Origin: Porphyromonas somerae DSM 23386
GTDB taxonomy: Bacteria > Bacteroidota > Bacteroidia > Bacteroidales > Porphyromonadaceae
Length of the DNA stretch: 34,924 nucleotides
Assembly: GCF_000372405.1 (NCBI RefSeq)
Contig: NZ_AQVC01000025.1
Coordinates: 1 to 34,924, forward strand
Direction of reading: 5' to 3'
The notes beneath the pieces are model-generated. The model worked only from the letters and a program-made list of their open reading frames with translations, made no database searches and was not told where the DNA came from. Each line of letters starts with the position of its first letter. Within the stretch, counting starts at the first letter, position 1. The translations under genes and the position numbers were made by a program. Of this stretch, positions 34,598 through 34,924 are shown piece by piece.

Positions 34598-34924
34598 AGG
34601 AATAATTTTGAGGTGGGTGGTGAAAGTCATCTTACCTCAATTCCGCAGGCTGAGTTTTTATTGCTTTAGTCGGGTACTTATTGATTGTTTTTTCTTGTGT
34701 CCCGACTTTTTTAGCAGACTAAAGGCTTTATGTAGAGGTCTGCGTATTCTCTATTTATCTCTTTATGATGTATTCATTGCGTTGTTTTGTGTAAATCCTA
34801 CGTCTTTTGGCACTCCTATTGCCATCTTAAGATGCCATTGTCTTAAAGTGGTCATGTGCTTGTCTTGCCTGTCTATCAGCCTTCTCCTACCCATCGCACA
34901 TCTGTTCTACATACCATCGCTGTA
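34598..34924. other. Non-coding right edge
   Basis: No convincing gene. AGTCGGG (34668-34674) and CCCGACT (34701-34707) can pair around a 26-nt loop and are followed by a run of T to 34712, a weak terminator-like site on the plus strand with no plus-strand gene before it. A 12-bp palindrome CATCTTAAGATG lies near 34823-34834. A short open frame from ATG 34854 runs off the edge but has no support. Confidence 0.5.

Noticed and set aside
34854-34924. Hydrophobic open frame at the right edge
   Set aside because: Only about 23 codons before the window ends, with no promoter box or family signal.

Overview
The window looks like chromosomal DNA of a Bacteroidales bacterium, most likely Porphyromonas or a close relative (inference). 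The reasons are recurring Bacteroidetes-type promoter boxes (TAnnTTTG, in two places with an upstream TTTG at 18-19 bp), few Shine-Dalgarno sites, Bacteroidetes-style lipoproteins, a TonB receptor with an N-terminal carboxypeptidase-like domain, a GT3-type glycogen synthase and an NfnAB pair. Genus assignment would need a gyrB or whole-window search.

Layout. 1-140: truncated start of a transposase, resembling IS1380, reading off the left edge. 141-781: non-coding, with a terminator and a 22-bp-period palindromic array. 782-3193: serB, a Dabb protein, an MGMT-like protein and a YraN-like protein, tightly packed. 3375-7174: gyrB, then a large protein that fuses a C26 glutamine amidotransferase to an M19 dipeptidase. 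7229-9517: nfnA-nfnB. 9647-11115: two FKBP-type prolyl isomerases, one cytoplasmic and one a lipoprotein, closed by a 22-bp perfect hairpin. 11245-15701 (minus): a small His/Cys-rich membrane-anchored protein, a TonB-dependent receptor interrupted by one in-frame TGA, and two mutually similar lipoproteins; probably a nutrient or metal uptake locus of unknown substrate. 15714-16097: dense repeats, including a second array with an exact 22-bp period. 16276-20604: lutABC plus a lactate permease, a complete lactate uptake and oxidation module. 20797-20867: tRNA-Gln(UUG) with its own promoter and terminator, then glycogen synthase.

22616-34563 is an accessory, surface-polysaccharide-like region. 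On the minus strand lie a GT2, a Wzy/ligase-like membrane protein, two GT4s and a GT8. On the plus strand is a GT2 and then, behind its own promoter, a six-gene operon: HprK-like kinase, PqqD-like protein, soluble S26 peptidase, PF14907-type nucleotidyltransferase, ABC transporter, GT2. Kinase, PqqD-type recognition element, nucleotidyltransferase and ABC exporter are the accessory parts known from phosphorylated lasso-peptide and related RiPP clusters. Here no lasso cyclase, transglutaminase-like B2 protease, radical SAM enzyme or precursor gene is visible, and an S26-type protease stands where the leader peptidase would be. This operon is the best candidate in the window for an undescribed system; a role in surface glycan modification is the main alternative.
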